Below are positions 1 to 6,142 of a stretch of 6,142 bases of DNA, one piece after another; the stretch's first letter is position 1, and each line of letters begins with the position of its first letter. The translations under genes were made by a program, and so were the position numbers. The notes under the pieces were generated by a model that had not been told where the DNA came from, ran no database searches, and was given only the letters and a program-made list of their open reading frames with translations. Source of the DNA: an uncultured Granulosicoccaceae bacterium (GTDB lineage: Bacteria; Pseudomonadota; Gammaproteobacteria; CALCKW01); contig CALDHJ010000580.1 of NCBI GenBank assembly GCA_937941555.1, forward strand, positions 1 through 6,142, read 5' to 3'.

Positions 1-764
1 TGCCAGCGGACGCCGCGGCGCACGCCGAGGCCTTGATGGGCGGTGCGACCAACGCCTGGGGTTCGTTTGACGGTTTCACATCCGGTCTCGAAGGCGATGC
101 CGCTGCGCTGCCAGCAGACACACTGAACGCAGCATACGCAGCCGGCGAGCCCGGGCGGCAGTTCGGCTGGCAGGCCGGCTGGACCACTTTCTATTGGGCG
201 TGGTGGATTGCGTTCTCTCCGTTTGTCGGGCTGTTTCTGGCGCGCATCTCGAAAGGCCGCACGGTGCGCGAATTCATCATCGGCTGTGTGTTCGCGCCGG
301 CGCTGGTGTGCTTTGCGTGGATGACCATCCTCGGGGGCACGGCAATCGATCTTGAACTGAACGGCGGCGCCGAGGGCGTCATCATCGGTGCGTCCAATAC
401 TGCGAAGCTGTTTGTCACCCTGGGTCAGATGCTCGACGGCGGACTGCTGACCGGCATCACCATCATGTGTGTTGTGTTGATCCTGACCTTCCTCGTCACC
501 TCGGCCGACTCGGGCATCCTCGTCATGAACACCATCATGTCAGGTGGCGATCAGGAGGTGGGCAATAAGCACAAGGTTGTCTGGGGTGTGATTCTCACCG
601 CCGTGATCGGGTCGTTGATCGTCGCGGCCGGGGACAACAACCCGATGGACGCACTGCGCAACGCGATGATCATCGGTGCGCTGCCTTTTACCGTCGTCAT
701 GGGGCTCATGTGCCTGGCATTGGCAAAGGCGTTGTACCGCGACGGGCTACGCGGCAACTCGTGA
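1..764 (+). CDS. BCCT-family (betaine/carnitine/choline) transporter, C-terminal part
   Basis: This is the C-terminal part of a secondary transporter of the inner membrane that takes up quaternary-ammonium compatible solutes such as glycine betaine or choline. The frame is open from base 3, so the gene begins left of the window; about 253 residues are visible, roughly half of a normal BCCT protein. The family signature YWAWWIAFSPFVG, followed by LFLARISKGRTVREF, is encoded at about bases 192-278. A later helix carries FLVTSADSG (about 489-515), whose F..TS residues match the positions that, as I recall, bind Na+ in BetP. At least five hydrophobic helices are visible. The protein stops only about a dozen residues after the last helix, so the long charged C-terminal osmosensor tail of BetP is absent. 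The SPFVG stretch resembles Na+-coupled BetP more than the carnitine/butyrobetaine antiporter CaiT. The gene converges on the minus-strand sugar-alcohol operon and shares no obvious function with it. The family call is secure; the substrate is not determinable. Confidence 0.95.
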   Translation, partial: PADAAAHAEALMGGATNAWGSFDGFTSGLEGDAAALPADTLNAAYAAGEPGRQFGWQAGWTTFYWAWWIAFSPFVGLFLARISKGRTVREFIIGCVFAPALVCFAWMTILGGTAIDLELNGGAEGVIIGASNTAKLFVTLGQMLDGGLLTGITIMCVVLILTFLVTSADSGILVMNTIMSGGDQEVGNKHKVVWGVILTAVIGSLIVAAGDNNPMDALRNAMIIGALPFTVVMGLMCLALAKALYRDGLRGNS

Positions 765-779
765 TCAGCTGACGCGGGT

Positions 780-802
780 GTGGCGACCCAGTTGGTCGCC
801 AC
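780..802. terminator. Perfect 9-bp hairpin just after the BCCT stop
   Basis: GTGGCGACC pairs exactly with GGTCGCCAC across the five-base loop CAGTT. The hairpin begins 16 nt after the BCCT stop codon, the usual place for a 3'-end structure. The bases that follow on the plus strand are ACCACACAAA-like rather than a T-run, and the minus-strand side has no T-run either. It is therefore not a classical intrinsic terminator; it may block 3' exonucleases or assist termination together with its neighbours. Confidence 0.5.
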
Positions 803-810
803 CACACAAA

Positions 811-833
811 CCGTCGCCCCATGCGGGCGGCGG
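811..833 (-). terminator. Candidate terminator hairpin of the polyol operon
   Basis: CCGTCGCCC (811-819) pairs with GGGCGGCGG (825-833) across the loop CATGC, nine pairs including one G-T wobble. Read on the minus strand, the stem is followed by TTTGTGTG, the most T-rich tail next to any of the three hairpins. It lies about 65 nt past the ATPase stop. On the plus strand it is followed by TATTGTGT, so it could also act in both directions. The T-tract is short and interrupted, so the call is moderate. Confidence 0.45.
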
Positions 834-854
834 TATTGTGTAACGAGAGAGGGG

Positions 855-882
855 CGGTCGCTGGTGAGCCTGCTCGCGACCG
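855..882. terminator. Hairpin close to the ATPase stop
   Basis: CGGTCGC (855-861) pairs with GCGACCG (876-882), a perfect 7-bp stem around a 14-nt loop. It starts about 15 nt downstream of the ATPase stop codon on the minus strand. The following minus-strand bases (CCCCTCTCTC) are pyrimidine-rich but not a T-run. It could contribute to 3'-end formation of the operon mRNA; the large loop makes this the weakest of the three. Confidence 0.3.
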
Positions 883-897
883 TGAGTCGACGTGCTG

Positions 898-1935
898 TCA
901 GTCGATGCGCTTGCCGGTGTTGGTGTCGAAGAAGTGCGACAACCCGAGTTTGAATCCGAAGTGCAAGGTAGACCCTTTCGGGACTTCCGGCGGCTTCTCG
1001 GTCTTGGCGATGAATTCAACATTCGACGGCGTTAGCAAGTGCACGAGGGCGTATTCGCCCAGATTCTCGATCAGCTCCAGTGTGCCTGACACCACCGCAT
1101 TGTCGGCCTCGGCCGCCACGAGGTGTTCCGGGCGCAGACCCACCTGCACGTCTGCCGTTATCTTGCGGCCCAAGAGCGACGTGGCCGCTGGTGTGAGATC
1201 GTCTGCACTGAAGAAATTCATCTTCGGGCTGCCGATGAACTGCGCGACGAAGGCGTTGTCCGGACGGTCGTAGAGGTCGATAGGCGAACCCACTTGTTCA
1301 ATCAATCCGTCGCGCAACACGACGATCTTGTCGGCGAGTGTCATCGCCTCGACCTGATCGTGCGTGACGTAGATCATGGTCGTGCCCAGACGCTCGTGCA
1401 GTCGCGCGATTTCGAGGCGCGTTTGGACCCGGAGCGCTGCATCGAGGTTCGACAGCGGCTCGTCAAACAGGAATACGTCCGGATCGCGGACGATGGCGCG
1501 ACCGATGGCCACGCGCTGTCGCTGCCCGCCCGAGAGGTTGCGCGGGCTGCGGTCGAGGTAGTCGGTGATCTGCAGAATATCAGCTGCTGCACTCACGCGT
1601 TTTTCGATCTCGGCCGGGTCAGTCTTCGCCTGTTTGAGGCCGAAGGCCATGTTCTTGTAGACCGTCATGTGCGGGTAGAGCGCATAGGTCTGGAACACCA
1701 TGGCAACCCCGCGTTTGGACGCGGCGACATCGTTGACGACCGTGTCGCCAATTGACACGGTGCCGTCGGAGATTTCTTCGAGCCCGGCAATCATGCGCAG
1801 CAGTGTCGACTTGCCGCAGCCTGACGGCCCGACGAAAACCACGAATTCACCGTCTTCGATATCAAGGTCGACGCCGTGCATGACCTGCACACCGCCGTAG
1901 TTTTTGCGCACGTTGCGCAGTGTTAAACCGGCCAT
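898..1935 (-). CDS. ABC importer ATP-binding protein, MalK/UgpC/SmoK type
   Basis: This 345-residue protein is the cytoplasmic ATPase that powers the sugar-alcohol importer whose permeases are encoded upstream. All nucleotide-binding motifs are intact: Walker [10 protein letters not shown] (36-44), Q-loop Gln82 in [13 protein letters not shown] signature LSGGQ (134-138), Walker B VFLFDEP (154-160), D-loop SNLD (162-165) and switch His192 in YVTHDQ. Residues from about 240 form the C-terminal regulatory OB-fold (TOBE) region typical of the MalK class, including GLRPEH (266-271). The length is normal for sugar importers. The ATG start lies inside the end of the dehydrogenase gene (13-nt overlap), with a modest GGA ribosome-binding element about 7 nt before it. 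This is the last gene of the operon. The ATPase class is certain; polyol specificity (smoK/mtlK-like rather than ugpC or malK) is inferred from the adjacent dehydrogenase and permeases. Confidence 0.96.
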   Translation of the reverse strand: MAGLTLRNVRKNYGGVQVMHGVDLDIEDGEFVVFVGPSGCGKSTLLRMIAGLEEISDGTVSIGDTVVNDVAASKRGVAMVFQTYALYPHMTVYKNMAFGLKQAKTDPAEIEKRVSAAADILQITDYLDRSPRNLSGGQRQRVAIGRAIVRDPDVFLFDEPLSNLDAALRVQTRLEIARLHERLGTTMIYVTHDQVEAMTLADKIVVLRDGLIEQVGSPIDLYDRPDNAFVAQFIGSPKMNFFSADDLTPAATSLLGRKITADVQVGLRPEHLVAAEADNAVVSGTLELIENLGEYALVHLLTPSNVEFIAKTEKPPEVPKGSTLHFGFKLGLSHFFDTNTGKRID

Positions 1936-3344
1936 GTTGATTCCATCTCTGCTATTTCACGTCGCAAGACGTCAGCGAATTCAGGGTGGTCTGTGGGCAG
2001 CTCGCCCCACAGTTGACGATCGGTGACAAAGTTGTCGGTCCCGAGCAGGGCTTTCAAATCGGCCCAGGCGGGCTCGATGTAGTCGAAGGGAATCTTTCCT
2101 GCGTCGACGTGTTGGGCAAACACGTACCAGCTGGCAATACTGCGGATTGCGAACCGCGGCATGATGCCCTGTGCCAGACAGCCCTCGAGAGTCGGGCGGA
2201 TGAAAATCGGAAACTTTGCCATTCCATCTGCGCAGATGCGTGCAACGGTGTCCCCGATGGCGGCATTGCCGAAGCGCGCAGCCACCGCATCGAGGTAGTC
2301 TGCCTTCGAAAAGGGCAGCTCGAGTGTGAGTGCTGGTAGCACCTCGACGCGCTCGAACTGCAGGAAGTGCTCGCGCAAATGCGGCACGCGCATCGCCGCG
2401 TCGAAGGTCTCGATGCGCTCGAGGGCGGCGAGGTAAGCCAGCGCCGTGTGCCCGCCGTTGAGCACACGGATCTTGGTTTCTTCGAATGGGTTGACGTCGT
2501 CTGTGACCGTCACGCCGATCCGGCTCAGATCGGGCATCGCCGCTGCCGCGGTCGATTGCAGGACCCACTGGGTGAAATCTTCGGCCATCACGGGCGCGTC
2601 GACTGGTTTGCCGATCAGCGACGTGAGTTCGGCACTGAGGGCCGCCGGGCTGCGCGGGGTGATGCGGTCGACCATTGAGCACGGGAACGCGACGTTCTCG
2701 CTCACCCACGCAACAAGATCCGATTCCTGACAGGCTTGCAAATAGGACAACAAGTTGCGCTGAAGCATTTTGCCGTTCTGGCGAATGTTGTCGCAGCAGG
2801 CGATGGTCAGCGGCGCCGCACTGGTCGCGGCGCGTTGCGCGAGGGCTGCCCGCAAGTAGGCATAGACTGTTGTCGGCGCGCCACCGTCGAGCTCGGATCG
2901 GATGGTCGCGTCGTCGGTGTTGAGGTTGCCGTCGGGGTCGGTGTAATAGCCGCTTTCGGTGACGGTAATGGTGACGAGGTGAACCGAGGGTTGAGACAGC
3001 AGCGCTTCGCTCGCCGACGGGTCCGCACTCCAGTCGGCAAAGTGCCGGTGGCTGCGTACGCGCCGCAGAGCGACATCGCCCGTGGCCGAGTAGGACTTGA
3101 TGAAATAGCCATCGTGGGCGGCACAATCGGATTCGACACTCGCGAACTGCGCCGCGTCAGCCGCGCGCAGGTTGACCGCCGCAATGCCCCAACGCAGGTC
3201 GCCGGTCGCGTCCATGTAGTCGTCGAGGTAGACCGCCTGGTGGGCACGGTGGAAGGCGCCGAAGCCCAGGTGAACGACGCCAATGTCACATGCGGCCGTG
3301 TCGTAGGTGGTGGCGGTGATGCTCTGAGGCATGGTGCTGGTCAT
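1923..3344 (-). CDS. Mannitol dehydrogenase family protein (probable polyol 2-dehydrogenase)
   Basis: This 473-residue NAD(P)-dependent oxidoreductase probably converts an imported polyol such as mannitol to its 2-keto sugar in the cytoplasm. The N-terminal Rossmann domain opens with [17 protein letters not shown] (about 23-39). The family signature is complete at 218-230 ([13 protein letters not shown]). The helical C-terminal domain contains KIRVLNGGH, giving Lys291, Asn296 and His299, the same spacing as the catalytic Lys/Asn/His of Pseudomonas fluorescens mannitol 2-dehydrogenase (K295, N300, H303 from memory). Length matches the long-chain polyol dehydrogenases. The ATG start overlaps the regulator's stop by 4 nt (ATGA), and the 3' end overlaps the ATPase start by 13 nt, so it is translationally embedded in the operon. 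A second ATG four codons in has no better ribosome-binding site. Related enzymes act on D-arabinitol, sorbitol, fructuronate or tagaturonate; the polyol-type importer favours a sugar alcohol, but the exact substrate is unproven. Confidence 0.93.
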   Translation of the reverse strand: MTSTMPQSITATTYDTAACDIGVVHLGFGAFHRAHQAVYLDDYMDATGDLRWGIAAVNLRAADAAQFASVESDCAAHDGYFIKSYSATGDVALRRVRSHRHFADWSADPSASEALLSQPSVHLVTITVTESGYYTDPDGNLNTDDATIRSELDGGAPTTVYAYLRAALAQRAATSAAPLTIACCDNIRQNGKMLQRNLLSYLQACQESDLVAWVSENVAFPCSMVDRITPRSPAALSAELTSLIGKPVDAPVMAEDFTQWVLQSTAAAAMPDLSRIGVTVTDDVNPFEETKIRVLNGGHTALAYLAALERIETFDAAMRVPHLREHFLQFERVEVLPALTLELPFSKADYLDAVAARFGNAAIGDTVARICADGMAKFPIFIRPTLEGCLAQGIMPRFAIRSIASWYVFAQHVDAGKIPFDYIEPAWADLKALLGTDNFVTDRQLWGELPTDHPEFADVLRREIAEMESTWPV

Positions 3345-4234
3345 GAAGAGTGTTCCCGCTTGGGCGCGAGGTCCTGGCGCGCGGTTTCACGGTACTCGCT
3401 CGGTGTCATGCCTTTCACTTTGAGAAAGTGTCGATTGAAATTTGCAAGGTTCTTGAACCCCGCCTCCTGTGCGATGGCAGTGATCTGCTCATCGGAGGCG
3501 TAGAGCATGCTGCAGGCCTGGCCGACCCGGATGCGGTTGAGAAACTCAACGAAACTGTGCCCGGTGACAGCGAGAAAATTCCGGCTGAAGGTGATCTCGG
3601 TCATGTTGGCGAGCTGTGCCGCCTGCGCCACAGTGAAGGCCTCGCAATAGTGTTCGGTGATGTGGTCGACAACCTGTGCGATGCGCGCGTGCTTGCTGCC
3701 GCCTTCGGGTTGAATGAGTTTGGTCACCGACAGGGTTTTCTTCTCGGCGTGTTCGTTCAGGCGCACCAGGAACCGTACAAACGCGAGGATGCGCTCGGCG
3801 CCGGTGTTGTCGCGAATCGACTCCATGTGGCCACGCGCGAAGGTCGGGTTGAAGCCTTCGAAGTAGATCCCGGACTCGGCGAGTCGCAGCAACTGCAGCA
3901 CCTGCGAGAATTCGGGAAAGCCCTCGGCGAGCTTTTCGACGCTTTCGTGGCTGAACTGAATCAACATGTCGCGCACGGCCACGGGCTTGGACCACACCTG
4001 GTCTGTGATCCAGTTGTGCGGCAGGTTCGGGCCGGTCATGAAAAGATCGCCCGCCTTGAAGTCCCCGATATGATCACCGACAAACGATTTGCCCCGCGTC
4101 TCGACGATCAGGTGTAGTTCGTATTCCTCGTGCGCGTGCCAGCGGCAGAGGTCCGTCGGCCAACCGTGTTCGAGGTAGCGAATCGAGCGCGTGCTGCGAT
4201 CGACCTTCTCGATTTCGGGCTCAATGATCGACAT
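3341..4234 (-). CDS. AraC-family transcriptional regulator (MtlR-like)
   Basis: This is a DNA-binding activator of about 297 residues, probably controlling the polyol operon that encodes it. The N-terminal third looks like the cupin-type ligand pocket of AraC proteins: RWHAHEEYELHLIVE (about 32-45), then a GDLFMTGPNLPHNW strand (about 62-75). The C-terminal 100 residues are the double helix-turn-helix domain, with the first helix-turn-helix near 201-222 (FTVAQAAQLANMTEITFSRN) and the second near 250-271 (ITAIAQEAGFKNLANFNRHF), followed by the conserved KGMTPSEYR. I chose the ATG at 4234 because AAGGCGG sits 4 nt upstream; a GTG at 4249 would add five residues but lacks such a site. The gene lies 36 nt after the SmoG-like permease and overlaps the dehydrogenase by 4 nt. 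Similarity to mannitol/sorbitol regulators of the MtlR kind is from memory and context; the family is certain, the inducer is not. Confidence 0.92.
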   Translation of the reverse strand: MSIIEPEIEKVDRSTRSIRYLEHGWPTDLCRWHAHEEYELHLIVETRGKSFVGDHIGDFKAGDLFMTGPNLPHNWITDQVWSKPVAVRDMLIQFSHESVEKLAEGFPEFSQVLQLLRLAESGIYFEGFNPTFARGHMESIRDNTGAERILAFVRFLVRLNEHAEKKTLSVTKLIQPEGGSKHARIAQVVDHITEHYCEAFTVAQAAQLANMTEITFSRNFLAVTGHSFVEFLNRIRVGQACSMLYASDEQITAIAQEAGFKNLANFNRHFLKVKGMTPSEYRETARQDLAPKREHSS

Positions 4235-4238
4235 GGAA

Positions 4239-4245
4239 CCGCCTT
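4239..4245 (-). promoter_or_regulatory. Ribosome-binding site deciding the AraC-regulator start
   Basis: On the minus strand AAGGCGG ends 4 nt before the ATG at 4234 (the AAGG core is 7 nt away). The alternative GTG at 4249 is preceded by TCACCCGCTCCG, with no purine-rich element. This supports the shorter 297-residue protein. Confidence 0.6.
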
Positions 4246-4270
4246 GCACCGGAGCGGGTGACGGAATGCG

Positions 4271-5107
4271 TCATTTCACGGCCCCAAAGGTGAGTCCGCG
4301 AACAAGCTGCTTCTGGCAGAACCAGCCCAACACGACAATCGGACCCACCGCAGCGGTGGAGACTGCCGACAGGCGGCCGAAGAACAGGCCTTCCGGCGCG
4401 CGGTTGCCCTCGATCAATTTCGAGAGAGTTGCAGCTTCGGTGGTCGTGAGTCGGACTGTCCAGTAAGCCTCGTTCCAGCAGAAGATGAAGGCCAGCAGTG
4501 CGGTAGACGCGACACCGCCCCAGGAGAGCGGGATCAGGATGTCCTTGATCTCGCCCCAGGTGGTTACGCCGTCCATTTTGCCCGCTTCAATGATTTCCTT
4601 CGGTATCTCCTTGAAGTAGGTAAACAGCATCCAGATCACGATCGGCAGGTTGATCAGGCAGAGCACGATGATGACCAGAAAATGGGTGTCGAATATCCCG
4701 AGGAAGTTCTTGGTCAGGAATGTCATCGGGTAGAGCACGGCCGCGGCCGGCAACATCTTGGTCGACAACATCCAGACCAGGATGTCTTTGGTGTGGCGGC
4801 TCGGGTTGAAAGCCATGGCGTAGGCCGCCGGAATGCCGACGATCAGCGCCAGCGTGGTGGCAAAGACCGAGGTGATGACCGAGTTGATGGCGAATCGCCA
4901 GTAGTCGTAGTTCTCGGTCATGTTCAGGTAGTTTTCGAGCGTCGGCGTGAACGAAAACAGAAACTCGGGTTTCACCGCATCCGCGTCGGTCTTGAAGCTG
5001 GTGAAGACCATCCAGAAGATCGGGAAGAAAAAGATCAGTGCGACCGTCCAGGCCAGCGTCGGCCAAAGGACTTTGCCGAGCGGTGATGTTTGATCAATCG
5101 TTGCCAT
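4271..5107 (-). CDS. ABC importer permease, MalG/SmoG type
   Basis: This 278-residue inner-membrane protein forms half of the translocation channel of the sugar-alcohol importer. It begins with a short cytoplasmic tail and a first helix at about 17-36, followed by five more hydrophobic segments (about 72-100, 108-130, 142-164, 196-213 and 246-266). The cytoplasmic loop that docks on the ATPase is visible as PKEIIEAGKMDGVTTW followed by ILIPL (about 169-194); the motif reads EAG at 174-176 instead of the usual EAA, a common variation. The C-terminus QKQLVRGLTFGAVK is characteristic of polyol and related sugar permeases of the SmoG/MtlG kind. The ATG lies 6 nt after the SmoF-like permease stop, so its ribosome-binding site falls within the end of that gene. 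The general class is certain; the polyol substrate is inferred from the neighbouring dehydrogenase. Confidence 0.95.
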   Translation of the reverse strand: MATIDQTSPLGKVLWPTLAWTVALIFFFPIFWMVFTSFKTDADAVKPEFLFSFTPTLENYLNMTENYDYWRFAINSVITSVFATTLALIVGIPAAYAMAFNPSRHTKDILVWMLSTKMLPAAAVLYPMTFLTKNFLGIFDTHFLVIIVLCLINLPIVIWMLFTYFKEIPKEIIEAGKMDGVTTWGEIKDILIPLSWGGVASTALLAFIFCWNEAYWTVRLTTTEAATLSKLIEGNRAPEGLFFGRLSAVSTAAVGPIVVLGWFCQKQLVRGLTFGAVK

Positions 5108-5113
5108 GTCTGC

Positions 5114-6055
5114 TCAGTCCATCAGGTTTTTGCCAACCATGCGCAGCAGGAAGATTGCGACGATGTTGGCGAGGATGACGGCAAAGATGCCCGTTGCGCT
5201 GGCAGCGCCGATGTTGTTCGAGGTGAATTCACCGATCAGGTACGGCAGGTTCTTGTTGCCGTTGCCGCGGCTGACGATTTCGATTTCGGCGTAGAGCGAA
5301 AGGTGAAAGATCGACTGGATCATCACCACGATGGCAATTGGTCGCGCGAGGTGCGGCAAGGTCAGATTTCGAAAACGTGACCAGGCGTTGGCGCCATCGA
5401 GGATGGCCGCCTCTTTTTGCTGCTCGTCTTCCGACTGAAGCGACGTCATGAAGATCAGCACCGCAAACGGCGTCCACTGCCAGGTCACCATGATGATGAC
5501 CGCGTAGGCCGAGGTGTCAGTCCCGCGGAATGACACAGGTTCGAGCACCGGCCAGAGCGAGAAGAAGGCCCCGAGCACCGGGAAGTCTCGTAGGCCTGCC
5601 ACTGTTTCGTTGATGGCGCTGACCGCGATGCCGTTCAGGCCGAGCACCGGATCGAGGATCATGTTGATCCAGAGCACCGCGTTGACCGCGGGCATCACGA
5701 AGAAGGGCGAGATCAGCAACACGCGGACGATGCCACGACCCGGGAACGAGCGGTTCACCAACATAGCCAAAGCAAGCCCGATCACGACGGTTGCGATGAG
5801 AATGCTGCTGACAATAAAAAGACTGTTTTGCACCGCGAACCAGAAGTCCTTGGCGCTGAACAAAACGTATTCGTAGTTGCCGAAGCCGCGCCAGTTGCTG
5901 AGGCTTGGCGATGTCCACTCGGGACGGCGCAGGCTGTTGAGTACGTATCGAATGAACGAGAAGTACAGCGTCATGCCGAGCGGGATCAGCATCCAGAGCA
6001 GCAGCAGGACGACGGCCGGGGTTTGCAGTAAACGGGGGAGCTTTCGGTTGGACAT
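5114..6055 (-). CDS. ABC importer permease, MalF/SmoF type
   Basis: This 313-residue protein is the second channel-forming permease of the importer. The first helix spans about 13-35 (AVVLLLLWMLIPLGMTL); further helices lie at about 77-100, 110-132, 183-205, 237-258 and 287-305. The ATPase-docking EAA loop is canonical: EAAILDGANAW (215-225) followed by LTLPHL (231-236). The C-terminal ILANIVAIFLLRMVGKNL resembles SmoF/MtlF permeases. The stretch between the third helix and TWQWTPFA (about 139-190) looks roughly 20 residues longer than I remember for SmoF relatives and is probably periplasmic. The ATG at 6055 is preceded by AGGGG about 10 nt upstream. In this importer class the gene usually follows directly after the periplasmic binding protein, which would place that gene at the window's right edge. 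Confidence 0.95.
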   Translation of the reverse strand: MSNRKLPRLLQTPAVVLLLLWMLIPLGMTLYFSFIRYVLNSLRRPEWTSPSLSNWRGFGNYEYVLFSAKDFWFAVQNSLFIVSSILIATVVIGLALAMLVNRSFPGRGIVRVLLISPFFVMPAVNAVLWINMILDPVLGLNGIAVSAINETVAGLRDFPVLGAFFSLWPVLEPVSFRGTDTSAYAVIIMVTWQWTPFAVLIFMTSLQSEDEQQKEAAILDGANAWSRFRNLTLPHLARPIAIVVMIQSIFHLSLYAEIEIVSRGNGNKNLPYLIGEFTSNNIGAASATGIFAVILANIVAIFLLRMVGKNLMD

Positions 6056-6088
6056 AGCTCGGAAACCCCTGCGTGTTGGTGGGAGCTG
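6056..6088 (-). other. Leader of the SmoF-like permease gene
   Basis: This 33-nt spacer lies between the putative upstream stop and the permease ATG. It contains AGGGG about 10 nt before the ATG as the likely ribosome-binding site. I see no strong hairpin of the kind that often separates a highly expressed binding-protein gene from its permeases, and no promoter that I can support. Confidence 0.4.
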
Positions 6089-6142
6089 TTAATTGAAGAG
6101 TGTGGTGGTCTTCGCCATTCGTGGCGTCGAACTCAGCGTTCC
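6089..6142 (-). CDS. Possible C-terminal tail of an upstream gene (binding protein?)
   Basis: On the minus strand one frame is open from the window edge for 17 codons and ends in TAA at 6089-6091; its last residues read RMAKTTTLFN. It stops 33 nt before the SmoF-like permease start, a normal intra-operon distance. In polyol importers the substrate-binding protein gene normally sits in this position, so this may be its end. The fragment is far too short to recognise, and the assignment rests only on position. A second minus-strand frame is also open here but runs on into the permease gene out of frame, so it is less likely. Confidence 0.35.
   Translation of the reverse strand, partial: GTLSSTPRMAKTTTLFN

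Larger units (their letters stand above)
765..897. other. Convergent intergenic region with three inverted repeats
   Basis: This 133-bp stretch separates the stop codons of two convergent genes, the BCCT transporter (+) and the ABC ATPase (-). I see no convincing coding sequence in it. It holds three non-overlapping inverted repeats, listed separately, which most simply act as transcription terminators or 3'-end stabilisers for the two converging transcripts. Confidence 0.8.

Noticed and set aside
1123..1755. 210-codon plus-strand frame opposite the ABC ATPase
   Set aside because: It is antisense to all the conserved ATPase motifs and resembles no known protein.
1981..3126. 381-codon minus-strand frame overlapping the dehydrogenase
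   Set aside because: The product is extremely Arg/Pro/His-rich, as expected from reading a GC-rich gene out of frame, and the in-frame dehydrogenase motifs explain the region fully.
2736..3503. 255-codon open frame on the plus strand opposite the dehydrogenase
   Set aside because: It is antisense to a gene with clear family motifs, spans into the regulator, and encodes a Val/Gly/Arg-rich sequence with no recognisable domain; typical of high-GC shadow frames.
3350..4117. 255-codon open frame on the plus strand opposite the AraC regulator
   Set aside because: It lies antisense to an unmistakable AraC gene and has no domain or plausible ribosome-binding context; the open frame is a codon-bias effect.
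4235..4270. Possible promoter or operator in the gap before the AraC regulator
   Set aside because: The 36-nt gap shows only a 4-bp CACC/GGTG pairing and no recognisable -35/-10 or direct repeats; too little to support a regulatory site.
4271..6055. Classification as a glycerol-3-phosphate or maltose importer
   Set aside because: The SmoG-like QKQLVRGLTFGAVK and SmoF-like VGKNL C-termini and the adjoining polyol dehydrogenase fit a sugar-alcohol importer better, though this is contextual.
6113..6126. Small hairpin CGCCA-TTCG-TGGCG near the right edge
   Set aside because: Only five base pairs, inside probable coding sequence, with no T-run; likely chance.

Overview
The window reads as bacterial chromosome, probably from a Pseudomonadota species. 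The evidence is a high GC content (estimated by eye at about 60%), tightly packed genes, and protein sequences resembling the polyol-uptake clusters of Alphaproteobacteria (smo of Rhodobacter) and pseudomonads (mtl). A marine or otherwise saline habitat would fit the betaine-type transporter, but that is inference. I see no mobile element, CRISPR array, tRNA or rRNA.

Layout. Bases 1-764 (+ strand) hold the C-terminal half of a BCCT-family compatible-solute transporter, cut by the left window edge. Bases 765-897 are a 133-bp gap between convergent genes, holding three separate GC-rich inverted repeats. From 898 to the right edge everything lies on the minus strand and looks like one operon. 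In order of transcription (right to left) it contains: a possible C-terminal tail of an upstream gene (6089-6142), a MalF/SmoF-type permease (5114-6055), a MalG/SmoG-type permease (4271-5107), an AraC-family regulator with a cupin-like sensor domain (3341-4234), a mannitol-dehydrogenase-family oxidoreductase (1923-3344) and a MalK/SmoK-type ATPase (898-1935). Spacings are 33, 6 and 36 nt, then overlaps of 4 and 13 nt, which suggests a single transcript with translational coupling.

How the genes work together. The two permeases and the ATPase make up the membrane part of a type I ABC importer. The periplasmic binding protein is probably encoded just right of the window. The dehydrogenase carries the Lys/Asn/His catalytic set of polyol 2-dehydrogenases and would oxidise the imported sugar alcohol (mannitol, sorbitol or arabinitol) to a ketose with NAD. 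The AraC protein is the obvious candidate for substrate-dependent control of its own operon. No kinase for the ketose lies in the window. The operon promoter and the BCCT promoter both lie outside it.

I did not find a clearly undescribed system. The points most worth a second look are the unusual gene order (regulator and dehydrogenase inserted between permease and ATPase genes), the multi-hairpin convergent intergenic region, an apparently enlarged periplasmic loop in the SmoF-like permease, and the BCCT protein's short C-tail and substituted aromatic-box position.
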